This document shows, piece by piece, positions 61,992-64,000 of a stretch of 64,000 nucleotides of DNA. The stretch's first letter is position 1. Each line of letters begins with the position of its first letter. The stretch comes from an uncultured Hellea sp. (GTDB lineage: Bacteria > Pseudomonadota > Alphaproteobacteria > Caulobacterales > Maricaulaceae). The notes beneath the pieces are model-generated. The model was not told where the DNA came from. It saw only the letters and a list, made by a program, of their open reading frames with translations, and ran no database searches. The DNA lies in NCBI GenBank assembly GCA_938007935.1, contig CALLMD010000022.1:1-64000 (forward strand). Reading direction: 5' to 3'. The position numbers were made by a program, and so were the translations under genes.

Positions 61992-62350
61992 TGATGCTGA
62001 GTGGTGATACTAAAGCTAATTCTAATTTGTTCGATAGGCATGAAAACAGGGCCTTAGAACCCCGTTTTTTTTCGTTCCATGAGTTGGCTGGGTTAGGGCA
62101 CCCTAATGACCCTTTAAGCGCAATTAGGTCTAAATGCTTGGAGTGTTGCGGTGGATCGCCCGGTGAAGTCAGAAAGTGCGGTATTTATAAATGTGCCCTC
62201 TGGCCGATGCGAATGAAATACAACCCGTTTCACGCAAAATCTAAACACTCACAAAACAAAGAAATAGCCCCGGCAGCCTACAAGCAAACCGAGGCTGTTG
62301 AAATCTCAAAGCAAAAAGAAATATCAGCTAATGTTTACACTAAATCATAA
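61991..62350 (+). CDS. Small Cys-rich phage-type protein
   Basis: A 119-residue protein. The core IRSKCLECCGGSPGEVRKC and then CALWPMRMKYNPF has five Cys in a pattern (C-x2-C-C ... C-x4-C) that I recall from short proteins of alphaproteobacterial phages and islands, presumably a zinc ribbon or finger. The rest is polar and Lys/Gln-rich. I use the ATG at 61991, since the upstream in-frame ATG at 61913 lies within the AlpA gene in another frame. Overlaps the next gene by about 20 bases. Confidence 0.8.
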   Translation: MMLSGDTKANSNLFDRHENRALEPRFFSFHELAGLGHPNDPLSAIRSKCLECCGGSPGEVRKCGIYKCALWPMRMKYNPFHAKSKHSQNKEIAPAAYKQTEAVEISKQKEISANVYTKS

Positions 62351-63047
62351 TTTTAATCAACCACAACAGCCGTCATTCTTAACCCAATATCCAGCTCTTA
62401 AGCGCCATATTAGTATTAAGGGTACACTTAAGCATGAAAGTACATTCATCAGAAAGAGAGCAGCGCAGAACATTCTCAATGCTTTTCACTTTGCTGAGTG
62501 GTTAGTCAAATCGTTTAATGTTTATGTTGTAATTAACCTGAATGATACGATAGCTCAATCATCTACCACCGCCTTTACAAAGATATTAGCTAAGTATCGC
62601 GTATGGTTAGAATACAAACGCACGAAGCAAATAATTCATTGCCCACCGCTATACGTATTCTCGCATGAAAACCCAGCCGCAGATAACCCTCATGTCAATT
62701 GGTGTATCTATATCCCGCCAAGCATAATTGATGAGTTCAATCTAAAGCTTCCCCGTTGGATTGCTGCTGTTCAAGGTGAGTTAGAGAGCAATACAGTCAA
62801 AAGTCAGCTAATAACTGAAGACGAATATTGGGATCGTGCGTACTATATAATCAAAGGGCTTGATCCTGATTTTATAGATCACTTTGGGATGAGATATCTC
62901 TGTGACCAGAAAGGCCCACAGGGGGTCATATACGGCCAGAGAGCGGGTTTTAGTAGGGCGATGGGGCCGGTGGCCATGAAAAGAAAAAATTTTAGCCCAA
63001 AGTTGTATTACAGGATGAAAAGAAGAGATTACTTGCGATCATCGTAA
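62331..63047 (+). CDS. Replication-initiator-like protein (possible degenerate HUH Rep)
   Basis: A 238-residue, basic protein. NPHVNWCIYIPPSIIDEF (near residue 130) has the hydrophobic-His-hydrophobic pattern of the metal motif in HUH rolling-circle initiators, though the second His is replaced (HVN), and AYYIIKGLD (near 175) resembles the Tyr-Lys active-site helix of the same families. An adjacent GVIYGQRAGFSRAMGPVAMKR tail is basic and may bind DNA. The longer frame from 62298 starts within the previous gene. Rep identity is inference; I rate it as plausible. Confidence 0.55.
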   Translation: MFTLNHNFNQPQQPSFLTQYPALKRHISIKGTLKHESTFIRKRAAQNILNAFHFAEWLVKSFNVYVVINLNDTIAQSSTTAFTKILAKYRVWLEYKRTKQIIHCPPLYVFSHENPAADNPHVNWCIYIPPSIIDEFNLKLPRWIAAVQGELESNTVKSQLITEDEYWDRAYYIIKGLDPDFIDHFGMRYLCDQKGPQGVIYGQRAGFSRAMGPVAMKRKNFSPKLYYRMKRRDYLRSS

Positions 63048-63363
63048 ATTTATTTCGAGTGTCTTTAAAGCGTGAAAATAGTCAAAAACCAGCAAAGCTC
63101 ATAATAATGTCAATTTATTCACCTATTTGATAGTCTAGAGGGATTTTAGTGAGTCAGTCCAAACTGTAATTTGGACACTGAGAAAAGTATTCAAAATTCC
63201 CTTTATTGTATGACTGGAGTGAAACATGAAAACAAAAGTAATTTTTTTCTCATATATAAAGTGAGTTTTACCCTATTCTTTTGTATTTTCTCGTAGCCTA
63301 GGTTTTAAATCTATGTGTATCTTCAATAGGATAATTTTGAATTTCAGTGGTTAAAAGGACTTA
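63048..63363. other. AT-rich intergenic region of the island
   Basis: About 316 bp without a gene. GTCCAAA (63157-63163) and TTTGGAC (63170-63176) make a perfect 7-bp inverted repeat that could be an operator or hairpin. The rest is A/T-rich and could hold the promoter for the Sel1 lipoprotein gene. Confidence 0.45.
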
Positions 63364-64000
63364 ATGATGAAGTATCTTAGCATTATTTTTTCAGTTCTTT
63401 TGACCGTAATTCTATTGGGTTGTCAGTCATCAGAAAAACCGAAAGCGATGGAGATAGAATCTAAAATTAGGTCATATGAAAAGTTTGATTTGCCACAACT
63501 GAACAAATTCGCTGAACAGAATGATGCTTTTGCTTTAAGAGAACTAGGGACGAGGTATATAAGCGGCAACGGAGTTAAGAAAAAACCTGAATTTGGTTTT
63601 GATTTGATTCGTCGCGCTGCAAAAGATGGTAATGCGGCGGCCTTAAATACGATGGGGATTGCATATCAAACTGGCCGTGGAGCTAAACAAGATTTCATTC
63701 TCGCAAAGTCGTATTTTGAGAAAGCTATTCTTGCTGGGTCTAGTAGAGGCCATTTAAATTTAGCCAATATTTATTTTGATGGAAATGACAATATTGCTGA
63801 AGACAAGTTAAAGGCATTATACCATTTTGAAGCATGCTCCCTTCTCGGCAAAGACTTTTGCTCTTACATCCTCAGTGACCTTTACTGGAAAGGCGATGGC
63901 GTAAATAAAAATAAGGAATTAGCCAAAGATTATGCGCAACGCGCTATTAATAATGACTACCTTCCCGCCGTAGGACTTCTCGCGGCTTATGAGTTTGGAG
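63364..64000 (+). CDS. Sel1-repeat lipoprotein (partial, runs off the window)
   Basis: An open frame of 212 codons without a stop before the window end. The start is ATG 63364 (the following codon is also ATG). The N-terminus SIIFSVLLTVILLGC is a lipoprotein signal with lipobox LLGC. The rest has at least four Sel1-type repeats: AFALRELGTRYISGNGVKKK, AALNTMGIAYQTGRG, RGHLNLANIYFDGN and CSYILSDLYWKGDGVNKN, each ending in the next helix. It would be membrane-tethered with a protein-binding solenoid. It may be cargo of the island. Confidence 0.8.
   Translation, partial: MMKYLSIIFSVLLTVILLGCQSSEKPKAMEIESKIRSYEKFDLPQLNKFAEQNDAFALRELGTRYISGNGVKKKPEFGFDLIRRAAKDGNAAALNTMGIAYQTGRGAKQDFILAKSYFEKAILAGSSRGHLNLANIYFDGNDNIAEDKLKALYHFEACSLLGKDFCSYILSDLYWKGDGVNKNKELAKDYAQRAINNDYLPAVGLLAAYEFG

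Larger units (their letters stand above)
59880..64000. mobile_element. Left part of an integrated genomic element (P4-type integrase island)
   Basis: From just past the ligase gene the gene content changes to an integrase, an AlpA-like HTH, a Cys-rich phage-type protein, a Rep-like protein and unannotated small genes, all on the plus strand, and the DNA becomes more AT-rich. The right end is outside the window, so element length and type (prophage satellite, ICE or island) cannot be set. The left boundary is only approximate. Confidence 0.7.

Noticed and set aside
1-64000. CRISPR arrays and tRNA genes
   Set aside because: No regularly spaced repeats and no cloverleaf other than the tmRNA acceptor piece was noticed on either strand; a tRNA scan would settle this.

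Overview
The window reads as a chromosomal segment of a marine, moderately low-GC alphaproteobacterium, most likely from the Caulobacterales/Maricaulales (Hyphomonadaceae-type) group. The sequence-level reasons are a circularly permuted two-piece tmRNA gene with tag AANDNSNEEFALAA, the sspB-fumC-DUF4169-RHH block, an alpha-type serC-serA pair with a structured leader, a fused N-acetylglutamate kinase/synthase-like protein beside an ArgE-like deacetylase, and an export-polysaccharide locus whose gene content matches holdfast (hfs) loci. Taxonomy is inference from gene content; no rRNA gene is present.

Layout. 1-7.5 kb: a housekeeping block (EamA transporter, purA, serC-serA, indoleamine 2,3-dioxygenase and a divergent Lrp regulator) bracketed by two inverted copies of a structured non-coding repeat that looks like a duplicated small RNA. 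7.5-9.6 kb: a gene-poor stretch with a large palindromic element, an orphan RES-domain (NAD-targeting toxin-like) gene and a small secreted protein. 9.6-20.8 kb: RHH/DUF4169/fumC/sspB, a cytochrome P450, a VOC protein, ssrA, an OmpA-like protein with unusual architecture, arginine-biosynthesis-type genes, an M14 carboxypeptidase, thyA and a SIMPL protein.

20.8-37.5 kb: the most distinctive region, a CoA-dependent catabolic cluster. It holds an alpha/beta hydrolase, an adrenodoxin-type ferredoxin, a double CaiB CoA-transferase, a DUF35 OB-fold protein with a thiolase-like partner, a small cysteine protein, an acyl-CoA ligase, a second CaiB, an amidohydrolase, a crotonase, a TetR regulator, a P450, a KshA-like Rieske oxygenase, an SDR, a membrane-anchored propeller and a VOC protein. 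The same operator (CGAAC-N3-GTTCG) lies in both divergent promoters, so the TetR protein probably controls both halves as one regulon. A polycyclic/terpenoid/steroid-like hydrophobic acid is a plausible substrate, but the substrate is not shown by the sequence.

37.5-47.2 kb: ruvX, a membrane protein, two tandem acyltransferases, a delta-class carbonic anhydrase lipoprotein, gatC-gatA-(nitroreductase)-gatB, an M48 protease, twin tiny membrane proteins and a second nitroreductase. 47.5-58.0 kb: a Sel1-type protein and a polysaccharide export/assembly locus resembling hfsD-A-C and hfsE-F-GT-H-GT. 58.3 kb: an acyl-CoA ligase. From about 59.9 kb to the window end: the left part of an integrated element with a P4-type integrase, AlpA-like HTH, Cys-rich phage-type protein, a Rep-like protein and the start of a Sel1 lipoprotein that is cut by the window edge.
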